A stretch of DNA of 64,000 nt from JAAUUE01 sp943370025 (GCA_943370025.1 CALRPI020000002.1:68675-132674); one strand, 5' to 3'. Shown: positions 33,280-42,232, counted from the first letter of the stretch. The notes: generated by a model from the sequence alone, not told the origin. Translations and numbers: made by a program.

Positions 33280-34545
33280 TTATGAATTATCGGGAAGGAG
33301 TGCGGATGATTTGTTCATGGCTCCGGTAAAGTTCACATCCTGCAAATTGGAACCAAGAAAATTGGTTCGATCGCAATTCGCCCCACTCAAATCTGCCCCC
33401 GTCAAATCAGCATCCATAATTGTCGCTTGAGTCAGATTAGCTTTTTGTAACTTGGCTCCATTAAGTTTTGTCCCGAACATATTTGCCTGATTAAATGTAG
33501 CGTCAGTTAAATTAGCTCCGCTAAGATTGACTTTTACTAAGTTGGCTTGCGTAAAATTTGCTCCACGTAGTTTAGCTCCGCTCAAGTCTGCACCACACAA
33601 GTTTGTATTATTTAGGTTTACTCCAATACTCTTAATATCTCCTGTATTGATTAATTTAGCTCTTTGAAGACTGGAATGAGATAGGTTAGTTACATGAAGA
33701 AATGCACTATGTAAATCAGCTTCATCCAAAATAGCTCCTTGTAACTGAGTACCCGTTAAATCTGTCTTGGATAAATTTGCTGTAAATAAGTTTGCTTTAT
33801 TAAGATTAGTAGAATACAACTTAGCATTACTAAGATTGGCTCCTACAAGAATTGCCTGCTCCATTTGTGCGCTAGTTAAATCGGCTCCAGTTAAATCGGC
33901 TCCAGTTAAATCGGCTCCAGTTAAATTTGCTTGATTAAAAAGTACTCCAACCAAACTAGTATTAGATAAATCAACATTAGGCAGTTTGGCTTGTTGTAAA
34001 TATACTCCTGTTAGGTCAGCACCTTGAAGTTTTGCTCCTTCTAGCTGTACCATTGTCAACCTTGCACCTCTCAGACAAGCTCCTGTTAAGTCAACACACT
34101 TTAAGTCAGCTCCTGTTAGATCAGCCCCACTTAAATCTGCCCCTTGTAAATTAGCTCTGTTCAACAATGCACCTTTTAAGTTGGCAGCTCGGAGGTTTAT
34201 TTTTGTTAAATTAGCTCCTCGGAGATCGGCACTGCTGAGATCGATTGCTGGCAAGACCGCCTCAACCAAAAATACTTCACTCAGATCAATCTCCGAAAAA
34301 TTTCTTTCTCCCCCAGCATAGAGACTCAAGAGTTCATTGGCATCCATGCTTTTGCTGTATTGATTTGCTAACCCCACCCCACTCGGTTCCGAGTTTCTCT
34401 CCTGCCGCCACTCCCGTAAAACCTTATTGATGGTGGCATAGCTGCCCCTGCCTAGAACTGCCCGAACTTTCACTTGGGTAGGATTTTCCCCCTTGGCTAC
34501 TAGGGATGCGATCGCCGCCCGGATTTCCTCAACTGTTAGACTCAT
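33280..34545 (-). CDS. KfrA-type HTH fused to pentapeptide repeats
   Basis: The likely start is the ATG at 34545 (421 residues). An open frame 23 codons longer exists, but the extension is Gln/Ile-rich and not family-like. Residues about 1-50 (MSLTVEEIRAAIASLVAKGE, then VRAVLGRGSYATINKVLREW) match the N-terminal DNA-binding domain of KfrA. After a linker, residues about 80-415 are pentapeptide repeats A(D/N)LxX in an uninterrupted right-handed quadrilateral beta-helix (ADLSGADLTGADLK, ANLTGADLTGADLTGADLT). It is divergent from rbcL, so DNA binding near the RuBisCO promoter is thinkable but not shown. The fold is known to mimic DNA in Qnr-like proteins. Three identical 15-bp units (33876-33920) show recent repeat gain. 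Confidence 0.85.
   Translation of the reverse strand: MSLTVEEIRAAIASLVAKGENPTQVKVRAVLGRGSYATINKVLREWRQERNSEPSGVGLANQYSKSMDANELLSLYAGGERNFSEIDLSEVFLVEAVLPAIDLSSADLRGANLTKINLRAANLKGALLNRANLQGADLSGADLTGADLKCVDLTGACLRGARLTMVQLEGAKLQGADLTGVYLQQAKLPNVDLSNTSLVGVLFNQANLTGADLTGADLTGADLTSAQMEQAILVGANLSNAKLYSTNLNKANLFTANLSKTDLTGTQLQGAILDEADLHSAFLHVTNLSHSSLQRAKLINTGDIKSIGVNLNNTNLCGADLSGAKLRGANFTQANLVKVNLSGANLTDATFNQANMFGTKLNGAKLQKANLTQATIMDADLTGADLSGANCDRTNFLGSNLQDVNFTGAMNKSSALLPDNS
33876..33920 (-). repeat. Three perfect 15-bp tandem repeats inside the pentapeptide gene
   Basis: The plus-strand unit TTAAATCGGCTCCAG occurs three times and begins a diverging fourth (TTAAATTTGC). Each unit encodes one pentapeptide, giving LTGAD repeated. 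Perfect identity at DNA level marks a recent expansion. Confidence 0.8.
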
Positions 34546-35083
34546 TTGTATTTTTATTTGTATTTTGTGCTGTACTGCTATCTGTATTGTAGTTGTATTC
34601 CCGAAGTTTAGCAATACAGTTTTGGGCTAATTTTGCAAAACAATACAAAATAGTCTTCGCCAACCTCTAGATAGACTGCCCAGAGAAATAAGCGCAATGA
34701 ATCTTCATATAAAGTAATATTTGAAAAACTTATTAATTTAATTAAACATTCTGAGAAAACATTTGAAGTTTTCGGGGATCAATAACTGATATATTAGCTA
34801 CGCAAGTAAAATAAAACCTTTAGAAATCCCTGCTAGGCTAACCAACTTTTCAGAATTATTTGATTTTCAGTTTTCTTGTTCAGTGTTCTAGTTAGCCCCT
34901 AGGAAGAGCAGCTATAGAAAGAGGTTTAGGGTGTGGTGTTGCATCCAGAAGTAAAACTAATTTTATTAGTTTTAAGGCATGGGTTTGGAATATTCTTGAG
35001 TATTTATCTAAATAGAAGAACCTACAACATACCTGCAAAATATTAAGTTAATTAACACTCGGTAATTTCTGGGGAAGGAAGAT
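34546..35083. other. Intergenic region upstream of rbcL
   Basis: About 540 bp that must carry the rbcL promoter and the pentapeptide gene promoter. It is AT-rich and has no gene. An imperfect inverted repeat GCTAGGCTAAC...GTTAGCCCCTAG spans about 34830-34902. A palindrome lies at 34952-34974, and the leader just before rbcL ends TCTGGGGAAGGAAGAT. Confidence 0.45.
34952..34974 (+). promoter_or_regulatory. Palindrome in the rbcL upstream region, candidate operator
   Basis: TAAAACTAA-TTTTA-TTAGTTTTA is a near-perfect palindrome about 110 bp before the rbcL start. CTAAT...ATTAG spacing is compatible with LysR-type (RbcR/CcmR) T-N11-A sites. No expression data exist here, so this is a candidate only. 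Confidence 0.4.
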
Positions 35084-36511
35084 ATGACTTATACGCAATC
35101 AAAAACTCAAACTAAAGGTTACAACGCTGGTGTGCAGGATTATCGCCTGACCTACTACATGCCAGATTATACTCCCAAAGATACAGATATTCTAGCTGCT
35201 TTTCGGGTAACACCCCAGCCCGGCGTACCCCCAGAAGAAGCTGGTGCTGCCGTAGCTGCGGAATCCTCTACTGGAACCTGGACAACTGTATGGACAGACC
35301 TCCTGACCGACTTGGATCGCTACAAAGGTCGTTGCTACGACATCGAGCCAGTTCCCGGTGAAGACAACCAATTTATTTGCTTTATTGCCTATCCTTTAGA
35401 CTTGTTTGAAGAAGGTTCCGTCACCAACTTGCTCACCTCCTTGGTGGGTAACGTGTTTGGTTTCAAGGCTCTTCGTGCTCTACGTTTAGAAGATCTACGG
35501 ATTCCGATTGCTTACCTCAAGACTTTCCAAGGTCCTCCCCACGGGATTCAGGTTGAGCGGGACAAGTTGAACAAGTATGGTCGTCCTCTTTTGGGTTGCA
35601 CCATCAAACCAAAACTAGGTCTATCTGCGAAGAACTACGGTCGGGCTGTATATGAAGTTCTCCGTGGTGGTCTAGATTTCACCAAAGATGATGAAAACAT
35701 CAACTCTCAACCTTTTATGCGTTGGCGCGATCGCTTCCTGTTCGTTCAAGAAGCCATCGATAAAGCCCAAGCAGAAACCGGCGAAATCAAAGGTCACTAC
35801 CTAAACGTAACTGCTCCTACCTGCGAAGAAATGATGGAACGGGCCGAATTTGCTAAAGAAATTGGCACCCCGATCATCATGCATGACTACCTAACCGGTG
35901 GTTTCACAGCTAACACTTCCCTAGCTAAATGGTGCCGCCGCAATGGCGTATTGCTCCACATCCACAGAGCTATGCACGCAGTAATCGATCGCCAAAAAAA
36001 TCACGGGATCCACTTCCGGGTCTTGGCTAAGTGCTTACGGATGTCTGGTGGTGATCACCTCCACTCCGGTACCGTTGTTGGTAAGCTTGAAGGCGAAAAA
36101 GGAATTACCATGGGCTTCGTTGACCTCATGCGGGAAGACCACATCGAAGAAGACCGCAGCCGGGGTATTTACTTTACCCAAGACTGGGCTTCCATGCCCG
36201 GTGTTATGCCCGTAGCTTCCGGTGGGATCCATATTTGGCACATGCCTGCTCTGGTGGAAATCTTTGGTGATGATTCTTGCCTCCAGTTTGGTGGTGGAAC
36301 CTTGGGTCACCCTTGGGGTAATGCTCCCGGAGCCACAGCTAACCGCGTAGCTCTAGAAGCTTGTGTTCAAGCTCGGAACGAAGGTCGTGACCTGATGCGT
36401 GAAGGCGGCGACATCATTCGTGAAGCTTGCAAGTGGAGCCCAGACCTAGCTGTAGCTTGTGAACTATGGAAAGAAATTAAGTTTGAGTTTGAAGCAATGG
36501 ATACCGTCTGA
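35084..36511 (+). CDS. rbcL: RuBisCO large subunit (form IB)
   Basis: The 475-residue enzyme fixes CO2 onto ribulose-1,5-bisphosphate in carboxysomes. The catalytic lysine region is KPKLGLSAKNYGRA, the metal-binding GGLDFTKDDENINSQP carries the carbamylated Lys and the Asp/Glu pair, and loop 6 HSGTVVGKLEGEKG is intact. The form IB N-terminus YNAGVQDYRLTYYMPDYTPK is present. The start has a GGAAGGAAG site 6-7 bases upstream. It is the first gene of rbcL-rbcX-rbcS. A 26-bp hairpin follows in the spacer before rbcX. Confidence 0.98.
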   Translation: MTYTQSKTQTKGYNAGVQDYRLTYYMPDYTPKDTDILAAFRVTPQPGVPPEEAGAAVAAESSTGTWTTVWTDLLTDLDRYKGRCYDIEPVPGEDNQFICFIAYPLDLFEEGSVTNLLTSLVGNVFGFKALRALRLEDLRIPIAYLKTFQGPPHGIQVERDKLNKYGRPLLGCTIKPKLGLSAKNYGRAVYEVLRGGLDFTKDDENINSQPFMRWRDRFLFVQEAIDKAQAETGEIKGHYLNVTAPTCEEMMERAEFAKEIGTPIIMHDYLTGGFTANTSLAKWCRRNGVLLHIHRAMHAVIDRQKNHGIHFRVLAKCLRMSGGDHLHSGTVVGKLEGEKGITMGFVDLMREDHIEEDRSRGIYFTQDWASMPGVMPVASGGIHIWHMPALVEIFGDDSCLQFGGGTLGHPWGNAPGATANRVALEACVQARNEGRDLMREGGDIIREACKWSPDLAVACELWKEIKFEFEAMDTV

Positions 36512-36537
36512 TCTGGAAACGATCAGGATTTAAGCAA

Positions 36538-36563
36538 GTGGAGATGGTGCAAGCACTCTCCAC
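36538..36563 (+). terminator. Hairpin between rbcL and rbcX
   Basis: GTGGAGA pairs with TCTCCAC around TGGTGCAAGCAC, 27 bp after the rbcL stop. It may stabilise or attenuate the mRNA so that rbcL exceeds rbcX. No T tract follows. Confidence 0.45.
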
Positions 36564-36614
36564 CGACAGAATCTCCATATCCTAACTCCTAACTATATCG
36601 GCTGAGGTCAGGTC

Positions 36615-36989
36615 ATGGATTTAAAGCAAATTGCCAAGGAAACTGCCAAGGTTTTGACTAGCTACCTGACCTATCAGGCTTTACGAACAGTATTAGCTCA
36701 ATTAACTGAAAACAATCCGCCTTTAGCAATATGGCTCAATGAATTTTCTGCCAGCCATAGTATTCAAGACGGAGATGCTTATCTAGAAGCTTTATTGCAG
36801 GTAGAATCAGAAACTGCTTTGCGAATTATGACAGTGCGGCAACATTTAGCGGAGGAGATCGCCGAGTTCTTACCAGAGATGGTACAGACGAGCATCCAAA
36901 GTTCTAATATTGCTCACCGCCGTCGGCATCTAGAAAAGTTAAGTGGGTTAGTCTCGCCTGATCTGTCCTCAGAAACCTTAGCCGATTAA
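36615..36989 (+). CDS. rbcX: RuBisCO assembly chaperone RbcX
   Basis: The 124-residue helical protein matches cyanobacterial RbcX: MDLKQIAKETAKVLTSYLTYQA, LRTVLAQLTENNPPLAIWLNEFS, and YLEALLQVESETALRIMTVRQHLAEEIAEFLPEM. As a dimer it binds the C-terminal tail of newly made RbcL and assists octamer assembly. The position between rbcL and rbcS is the classical cyanobacterial arrangement. Confidence 0.95.
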   Translation: MDLKQIAKETAKVLTSYLTYQALRTVLAQLTENNPPLAIWLNEFSASHSIQDGDAYLEALLQVESETALRIMTVRQHLAEEIAEFLPEMVQTSIQSSNIAHRRRHLEKLSGLVSPDLSSETLAD

Positions 36990-37059
36990 TATCGATCGCC
37001 CAAATCATCCGGATCAACCGGACATCTCTAAAAATTGAGAATTTTCCAAGGAATAAATT

Positions 37060-37401
37060 ATGAAGACCCTACCTAAAGAGATACGTTTCGAGACCCTTTC
37101 CTATCTACCACCCCTGAGCGATGCCCAAATTGGTCGTCAAGTTCAATATATCTTGGATCAAGGTTATATTCCTGCTGTGGAATTTAATGAAAGCTCTGCT
37201 CCTGAAGTTCGTTACTGGACTATGTGGAAATTGCCCCTCTTCGGCGCTCGTTCTGTCCAAGAAGTCATGAGTGAAGTAGATGGTTGCCGTTCTGAATACC
37301 GCAATTGTTTTGTCCGAGTTGTAGGTTTTGACAACGTTAAGCAGTGCCAAGTTCTCAGCTTTATCGTCTACAAGCCTAACGCTACCAATACCTATCGGTA
37401 A
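37060..37401 (+). CDS. rbcS: RuBisCO small subunit
   Basis: The 113-residue protein MKTLPKEIRFETLSYLPPLS has the family features YLPPLSDAQIGRQVQYIL, RYWTMWKLPLFG and EYRNCFVRVVGFDNVKQCQ. It caps the L8 core to give L8S8. It is the last gene of the operon, followed by a very strong terminator. Confidence 0.97.
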   Translation: MKTLPKEIRFETLSYLPPLSDAQIGRQVQYILDQGYIPAVEFNESSAPEVRYWTMWKLPLFGARSVQEVMSEVDGCRSEYRNCFVRVVGFDNVKQCQVLSFIVYKPNATNTYR

Positions 37402-37426
37402 GTTCAAGCTAAACTCCCTAAGCTCA

Positions 37427-37469
37427 TAACAGAAAAGAACTCGCACATAGTGCGAGTTCTTTTCTGTTA
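37427..37469 (+). terminator. Strong bidirectional terminator of rbcLXS
   Basis: TAACAGAAAAGAACTCGCAC pairs perfectly (20 bp) with its complement around ATA, 26 bp after the rbcS stop. The A-rich and T-rich ends form a proper terminator for transcripts from both sides. Confidence 0.88.
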
Positions 37470-37484
37470 ATGGGTAGTCAAGGA

Positions 37485-37525
37485 GATTTTGGCGGGCTTC
37501 GACTTCGCTCAGCCCTCCAAGATAT
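37485..37525. repeat. REP-like hairpin
   Basis: GGCGGGCTTCGACTTCGCTC followed by AGCCCTCC is a member of the GCTGAGCGTAGTCGAAGC-loop repeat set in reversed orientation (loop seen as CTTCGACTTCGCTCAG). The arms pair imperfectly. Confidence 0.6.
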
Positions 37526-37571
37526 ACTCGTTAAAGTGGTGAGAATAGTGCAATTGCATAAATCCTTTAGT

Positions 37572-37835
37572 TTAAGCAGCTAAGGGCGATCGCTCTTGAC
37601 CCATTTCTCGATGTTTGGGGACAACTGGAGCCAGTTCCATCTCTTCTACCACTTTTTCTAATACTTGGACTTCAATTTTGACCGAGACTAAATAGGTTCC
37701 CTCCTCTTCGCCTACTGCTTCGGCAATAACTTGGGCAAATTCTGGACGGTGGGCAGTGATGGGGTGACTAAGGACGCAACGATTCCAATCATACTCAGCT
37801 TCAGGATTAATCGAGAGAATGTAGTGATTAGTCAT
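37572..37835 (-). CDS. Hypothetical small protein
   Basis: The 87-residue soluble acidic protein MTNHYILSINPEAEYDWNRC ends with QERSPLAA. A GAGGTTACTGCC leader gives a GAGG box about 8 bases before the ATG, so translation is plausible. A HIP1 octamer overlaps its C-terminus, marking it as native. The family is not recognised. The pattern VSVKIEVQVLEKVVEEMELAP is beta-strand followed by helix. It is single and not linked to its neighbours. Confidence 0.55.
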   Translation of the reverse strand: MTNHYILSINPEAEYDWNRCVLSHPITAHRPEFAQVIAEAVGEEEGTYLVSVKIEVQVLEKVVEEMELAPVVPKHREMGQERSPLAA

Positions 37836-37952
37836 GGCAGTAACCTCATAGTTTCCGGGATTTGCTTGGTGTGGGGAATAGCAGCACGTACTTCATTCCA
37901 TACCCTTATTATAGTACAAATAAACTAGTTAAATCTCTCTTTTCTAAAATAT

Positions 37953-39257
37953 ATGACCCATTTCGGCATTATTTGTCCATCAGCGATCGGTCACCTTAAC
38001 CCTATGTGTGCCTTGGGACGAGAATTACAAAGACGAAATCATCAGGTCACTTTATTTGGCATTCCTGATGTTCGCTCTAAAATCATCAACTCTGGCTTGG
38101 ATTTTAAGATGATTGGCGAAGCGGAATTTCCTCCTAGTAGTTTAGAGCGCACCTATAAACAGTTAGGAGAAATGAGCGGCATTCCAGCATTCAGATTTAC
38201 CGCTAATTGGATCCAACAGGAAACTATGATGGTCTTGAAAGAACTCCCAAACGTCCTGAAAACTATGGATGTAGAAGCATTGCTAGTAGATCAAGGTTCC
38301 GCCGCTGGTAGCACTGTTGCCGAAATTAGGAATATTCCCTTTATTACTATTTGTAATGCCTTGTTATTTAACTGGGAATCCGGTGTTCCACCCTTGTTTA
38401 CTAGTTGGAGCTATAGCCCTCGATGGTGGGCTACTCTGCGAAATCAGGTAGGAAACTTTTTTATCGATCGCCTTTCTCAACCAATCTGCAAACTCGTCAA
38501 CCACAAACGGGAGCAATGGAATTTAACACCCTACTCAAGTATCAAAGATTTTTACTCTCCCCTTGCTCAAATCTGCCAACTACCCCCAGACTTTGATTTT
38601 CCAAGAAAAGAACTGCCTCAGCAGTTCCATTACCTTGGCTCTTTTAAAGACCCCTCAGGTTTAGAACCTGTATCCTTTTCTTCTGTGCCTTTTCCCTTTG
38701 AAAAATTGACAGGTCAGCCTTTAATTTATGTTTCTTTAGGAACTTTACAAAATCGCCAATGGGAGATTTTTCAAACTATCGCCGCAGCCTGTATAGGGCA
38801 TAACACTCAAACAGTCATATCTCTAGCGAACCCTAATCTCCAAGCCTGTGATCTAAATTTACCGGGTTCGCCTTTAGTAGTTCCCTATGCTCCCCAACAA
38901 CAGTTAATCAAAAAAGCAGCCTTAGTGATTACCCATGCTGGCATGAATACAACTTTAGAAGCTTTAAGCAGTGGTGTTCCGCTGGTAGCGATTCCCATGA
39001 CTAATGATCAACCGGGGATTGCCAGCCGGATTGCTTGGGCAGGTTGTGGTGAAGTTATCTCCCTCAAGCGTTTAAATGTGCCTCGATTGCGCCATATTAT
39101 CCACCAAGTATTAACAAAAGACACTTACAAACAAAATGCCCTGCGGTTGCAACATAGTATTAGTCATGCTGGGGGTGTCGATCGAGCTGCGGATATTATC
39201 GAACAAGCAATTTTCTCAGGACAGCCCGTCCTAGCAGATACAGAACTTTCCATGTGA
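37953..39257 (+). CDS. MGT-type (GT1) glycosyltransferase
   Basis: The 434-residue GT-B enzyme of the UGT/MGT family has an N-terminal half MTHFGIICPSAIGHLNPMCALGREL for the acceptor. A C-terminal donor motif THAGMNTTLEALSSGVPLVAIPMTNDQ follows, which contains the HxGxxTxxEA...P...DQ UDP-sugar signature. Cyanobacterial relatives are often compared with zeaxanthin glucosyltransferase CrtX, but substrates are mostly unproved and no carotenoid genes lie nearby. It may form an operon with the YgjP-like gene 16 bp downstream. No clear ribosome site was found. Confidence 0.82.
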   Translation: MTHFGIICPSAIGHLNPMCALGRELQRRNHQVTLFGIPDVRSKIINSGLDFKMIGEAEFPPSSLERTYKQLGEMSGIPAFRFTANWIQQETMMVLKELPNVLKTMDVEALLVDQGSAAGSTVAEIRNIPFITICNALLFNWESGVPPLFTSWSYSPRWWATLRNQVGNFFIDRLSQPICKLVNHKREQWNLTPYSSIKDFYSPLAQICQLPPDFDFPRKELPQQFHYLGSFKDPSGLEPVSFSSVPFPFEKLTGQPLIYVSLGTLQNRQWEIFQTIAAACIGHNTQTVISLANPNLQACDLNLPGSPLVVPYAPQQQLIKKAALVITHAGMNTTLEALSSGVPLVAIPMTNDQPGIASRIAWAGCGEVISLKRLNVPRLRHIIHQVLTKDTYKQNALRLQHSISHAGGVDRAADIIEQAIFSGQPVLADTELSM

Positions 39258-39273
39258 ATGGAATACGCTATCT

Positions 39274-40017
39274 ATGACTTCTACAAACAATACGGGAAAA
39301 GTTTTTATTGACAACCTAAAAATCGTGACACATTTAATTATCCAAAACATCCCTATCAAAATTGTGCGGAAATCCATTAAGAATCTATCTATTAGAATCT
39401 ATCCACCTGAAGGGAATGTCCAAGTTAGTTCCCCTTTATATTTTACTGATGAGCAGATCCGGCTGGCAGTAGTTTCTCGGATTGATTGGATTAAAAAACA
39501 TCAAGCCAATTGTCAAGCCCAACCCCGTCGGTTATCCCCGGAATTAATATCTGGGGAAAGCCATTATATTTTTGGATATTGCTATCGGTTGGAAGTGATT
39601 GGATGTCAAGGACAGCATAGGGTAGTTGTTCTAGATAATAGTCGTCTTCAGTTATTTGTGAACCCCGGTACATCTATGAAAAATAGAGCCTTAGTTTTAA
39701 ATAAGTTTTACCGAGAACAACTTAAACTGAAAATCCCCGATTTACTCGATAAATGGCAAGAAATCATTGGTGAACAGGTAGCAGAGTGGGGCATTAAGCA
39801 GATGAAAACTAGGTGGGGAAGTTGTAATATTCAAAAACGGCGGATCTGGTTGAGTTTGGAATTGGCAAAGAAACCGATCGAGTGTCTTGAATATGTCCTA
39901 GTTCATGAGTTGGTTCATCTTTTAGAAAGGCATCATAATCAGAGATTTAAAGCCTACATGAATAAATATTTACCCCAATGGCGGCAGTGTCATGACATTT
40001 TGCATCGGGAAATCTAG
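39274..40017 (+). CDS. YgjP/DUF45-type zinc metalloprotease
   Basis: The 247-residue protein has the conserved core of the YgjP/SprT-like family (DUF45, M48-related): IRIYPPEGNVQVSSP, then KTRWGSCNIQKRRIWLSLELAKKP, and YVLVHELVHLLERHHNQRF with the HExxH variant HELVH plus a third histidine. The catalytic zinc site is thus complete. Natural targets are unknown. It follows the glycosyltransferase on the same strand by 16 bp. It often occurs beside restriction or mobile genes in other genomes, but none is adjacent here. Confidence 0.85.
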   Translation: MTSTNNTGKVFIDNLKIVTHLIIQNIPIKIVRKSIKNLSIRIYPPEGNVQVSSPLYFTDEQIRLAVVSRIDWIKKHQANCQAQPRRLSPELISGESHYIFGYCYRLEVIGCQGQHRVVVLDNSRLQLFVNPGTSMKNRALVLNKFYREQLKLKIPDLLDKWQEIIGEQVAEWGIKQMKTRWGSCNIQKRRIWLSLELAKKPIECLEYVLVHELVHLLERHHNQRFKAYMNKYLPQWRQCHDILHREI

Positions 40018-40026
40018 AGAGTTTCA

Positions 40027-40069
40027 GATATTTTTGCGGACTTCAGCTACGCTCAGCCTGCAAAAATCG
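40027..40069. repeat. REP-like hairpin
   Basis: GATATTTTTGCGGGCTT pairs with AGCCTGCAAAAATC around CAGCTACGCTC, an inverted copy of the dispersed REP set. It falls 10 bp after the metalloprotease stop. Confidence 0.6.
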
Positions 40070-40138
40070 AGGCAAAATCTGAGGGAAATGTTAGGCTTTT
40101 AGAGTATACCACCTACTAATTTGCAGGGAGTGAATCTT

Positions 40139-41638
40139 ATGTCTACGGAAAATGGGGTGATGATGCAGTACTTCCATTGGTACAATCCTGCCGATGGAAA
40201 CCTGTGGAAACAAGTAGCAGAACAGGCAGAAGAACTGGCAGCAAAGGGTTTTACTTCCCTCTGGCTCCCCCCCGCCTACAAGGGAACTGGTGGCGGCTTA
40301 GATGTGGGCTATGGGGTTTACGACATATTTGACCTTGGTGAATTTGACCAAAAAGGCTCCGTGCGTACCAAGTACGGCACTAAGGATGAGTATATCCATG
40401 CGATTAAAACCGCCCAAAAGCACGGGATTCAGATCTATGCCGATGTGGTTTTTAATCATCGTCTAGGAGCAGATCAGGAAGAAGAAGCAGAGGCTACTCC
40501 CTTCGACCCGAATAATCGCAACACCCAGATCGGAGAATATCAAAAAGTTAAGGTGTGGACTCATTTCACCTTTCCGGGCAGGCTGAACAAAGAACCCTTT
40601 GATAAGGCAACTCAGTACTCTAGTCTGCAATGGCATTGGTGGCATTTTGATGCGATCGACTACAATTCCTACAACCAAGGATCGAAAGCCATTTATCTCC
40701 TCCGAGGCAAGGAGTTCGATCGCGATGTCGACCTAGAAAAGGGCAATTTTGACTACCTCATGGGTTGCGATCTGGATATGGATCACCCGGAAGTACAGGG
40801 AGAGCTGAAATACTGGGGAGAATGGTTGCTGGATACGACTGGGGTGGATGGATTCCGGTTTGATGCGGTGAAGCACGTCCGGGCAGAATTTTTCCAAGAA
40901 TGGCTAGAGCATCTGCGGAATTATACCAAGCGGGATTTATACGCTGTCGGGGAATACTGGTCGTATGAGGTTAATGCCCTCAACCATTTTATTAGCGTCA
41001 CTGATGGTAAAGTACAGCTTTTTGATGCGCCCCTCCACTACAACTTTCATGCTGCCAGCCTTGGTGGCAGCACCTACGATCTGCGGCAGATTTTCACCAA
41101 TACCCTCGTCAAAAATCAGCCCACCTTAGCAGTCACCTTGGTTGAAAACCATGATTCCCAACCCTTGCAATCTTTAGAATCTGTTGTTGAGCCTTGGTTT
41201 AAGCCCTTAGCCTATGCCCTAATTCTTTTACGGCGGGAGGGTTATCCTTGCATTTTTTATGCCGATTACTACGGTGCTCATTATAAAGATCGTGGCAGAG
41301 ATGGCAATGAGTATGAGATTTGGCTGGAGAGTTTCCAAGAAATTCTGGATAAGTTCCTCTTTGCTCGTGAGACTTATTCCTATGGGGCGCAGTACGATTA
41401 TTTTGACCATCCGAATACGATCGGTTGGACTCGCCTAGGGAATGAAACCCATCCGGGGGGAATGGCGGTGGTGCTAACGAATGGCAGTGATGGTTATAAA
41501 TGGATGGAAATTGGGCAAATCCATAAAACCTACAAAGATATCACTGGTCATATCAAAGAAACCGTCACTACCAATGAGCATGGCTGGGCTAAGTTCCTTT
41601 GTAATGGAGGCTCTGTTTCCGTCTGGGTTCCTCAGTAG
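40139..41638 (+). CDS. Cytoplasmic alpha-amylase (GH13)
   Basis: From the ATG at 40139 (499 residues; an upstream TTG is weaker, and a CAGGGAG site suits this ATG). Motifs of GH13: I DVVFNH, II GFRFDAVKH (nucleophile Asp), III VGEYW (acid/base Glu) and IV VENHDSQ (third Asp). The N-terminus MSTENGVMMQYFHWY and the absence of a signal peptide match the cytoplasmic AmyS/AmyA group (glucan 1,4-alpha-glucanohydrolase). It probably breaks down internal glycogen or malto-oligosaccharides. It is a single gene. Confidence 0.92.
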   Translation: MSTENGVMMQYFHWYNPADGNLWKQVAEQAEELAAKGFTSLWLPPAYKGTGGGLDVGYGVYDIFDLGEFDQKGSVRTKYGTKDEYIHAIKTAQKHGIQIYADVVFNHRLGADQEEEAEATPFDPNNRNTQIGEYQKVKVWTHFTFPGRLNKEPFDKATQYSSLQWHWWHFDAIDYNSYNQGSKAIYLLRGKEFDRDVDLEKGNFDYLMGCDLDMDHPEVQGELKYWGEWLLDTTGVDGFRFDAVKHVRAEFFQEWLEHLRNYTKRDLYAVGEYWSYEVNALNHFISVTDGKVQLFDAPLHYNFHAASLGGSTYDLRQIFTNTLVKNQPTLAVTLVENHDSQPLQSLESVVEPWFKPLAYALILLRREGYPCIFYADYYGAHYKDRGRDGNEYEIWLESFQEILDKFLFARETYSYGAQYDYFDHPNTIGWTRLGNETHPGGMAVVLTNGSDGYKWMEIGQIHKTYKDITGHIKETVTTNEHGWAKFLCNGGSVSVWVPQ

Positions 41639-42064
41639 ATTGGCAGCACTTATAAGTCTGGAGGTTTTTGCGGGCTGAGCGTAGTAGCATGACAACCTTA
41701 AGATGTTAGGTTTAACCTACAGTAGCTTGAGAGTGGGTGGCTACAGCCACTCTCAAACTATGCTCAACGTTGGCGAATTGAAACCTTGTTTGGGATGTTT
41801 AAGACTAGAGGATTTTGCTTAGAGGTCATTTATTTATAAAGTGGCTAGAAGGTCTGATTTCCCGCCCCCGGCGGGGGCGGAAAATCAGACTTTAATAGTC
41901 TCTTAGAATCAACTCATGTAGTAAGTGTGATTTTCTGTTGACTTGGAACTGTCGGCATTTGGCAAATGTGAACAAATTTAGTCATATCCGACGAGTAAAC
42001 GTTATGCTGGGATTGTATGTGCCAACCCCAGTCACACCATTAGAGTTAATTGGAGCGCAGAATA
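41639..42064. other. Repeat-rich intergenic region
   Basis: About 425 bp without a large gene. It holds a REP-like half (GGAGGTTTTTGCGGGCTGAG near 41660), a partial MITE family 2 end (TACAGTAGCTTGAGAGTGGG near 41718-41758), and the full MITE family 1 copy annotated separately. An AT-rich stretch with GTAAACGTTATGCTG near 41996-42010 may hold a promoter for the small gene at 42065. Confidence 0.5.
41822..41902 (+). mobile_element. MITE family 1, copy D (TTA target duplication)
   Basis: An 81-bp element starting GAGGTCATTTATTTATAAAG and ending AATAGTCTC, flanked by TTA on both sides (41819-41821 and 41903-41905). The core is TCTGATTTCCCGCCCCC / GGGGGCGGAAAATCAGA. The TTAT insertion in the left arm distinguishes it from other copies. 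Confidence 0.8.
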
Positions 42065-42232
42065 ATGAAGGATGATGCGATCGATCAAATAAATAAAGTT
42101 CGCCACATCATTTCTGAAGAGAACAGACATGCCCCTCAGAGATTGGTAAACTATTACATCAAACTTCAAAGACAATATCCTCAACTTGCTCAGTTTGAGA
42201 AAAACCAGACAGAGATTGTTCAAGCATCATGA
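42065..42232 (+). CDS. Hypothetical small protein upstream of mutS
   Basis: The 55-residue product MKDDAIDQINKVRHIISEEN is hydrophilic and helical. A GGAG box lies about 9 bases before the ATG, and a HIP1-like GCGATCGAT occurs inside. An in-frame TTG 15 bases upstream is a weaker start. No family recognised. It lies 68 bp before mutS on the same strand. Confidence 0.5.
   Translation: MKDDAIDQINKVRHIISEENRHAPQRLVNYYIKLQRQYPQLAQFEKNQTEIVQAS

Noticed and set aside
33876..33920. Short tandem repeat as a possible CRISPR
   Set aside because: Units are 15 bp, contiguous with no spacers, and encode pentapeptide repeats. The 8888 and 45669 arrays also lack spacers. No CRISPR or cas genes were seen.
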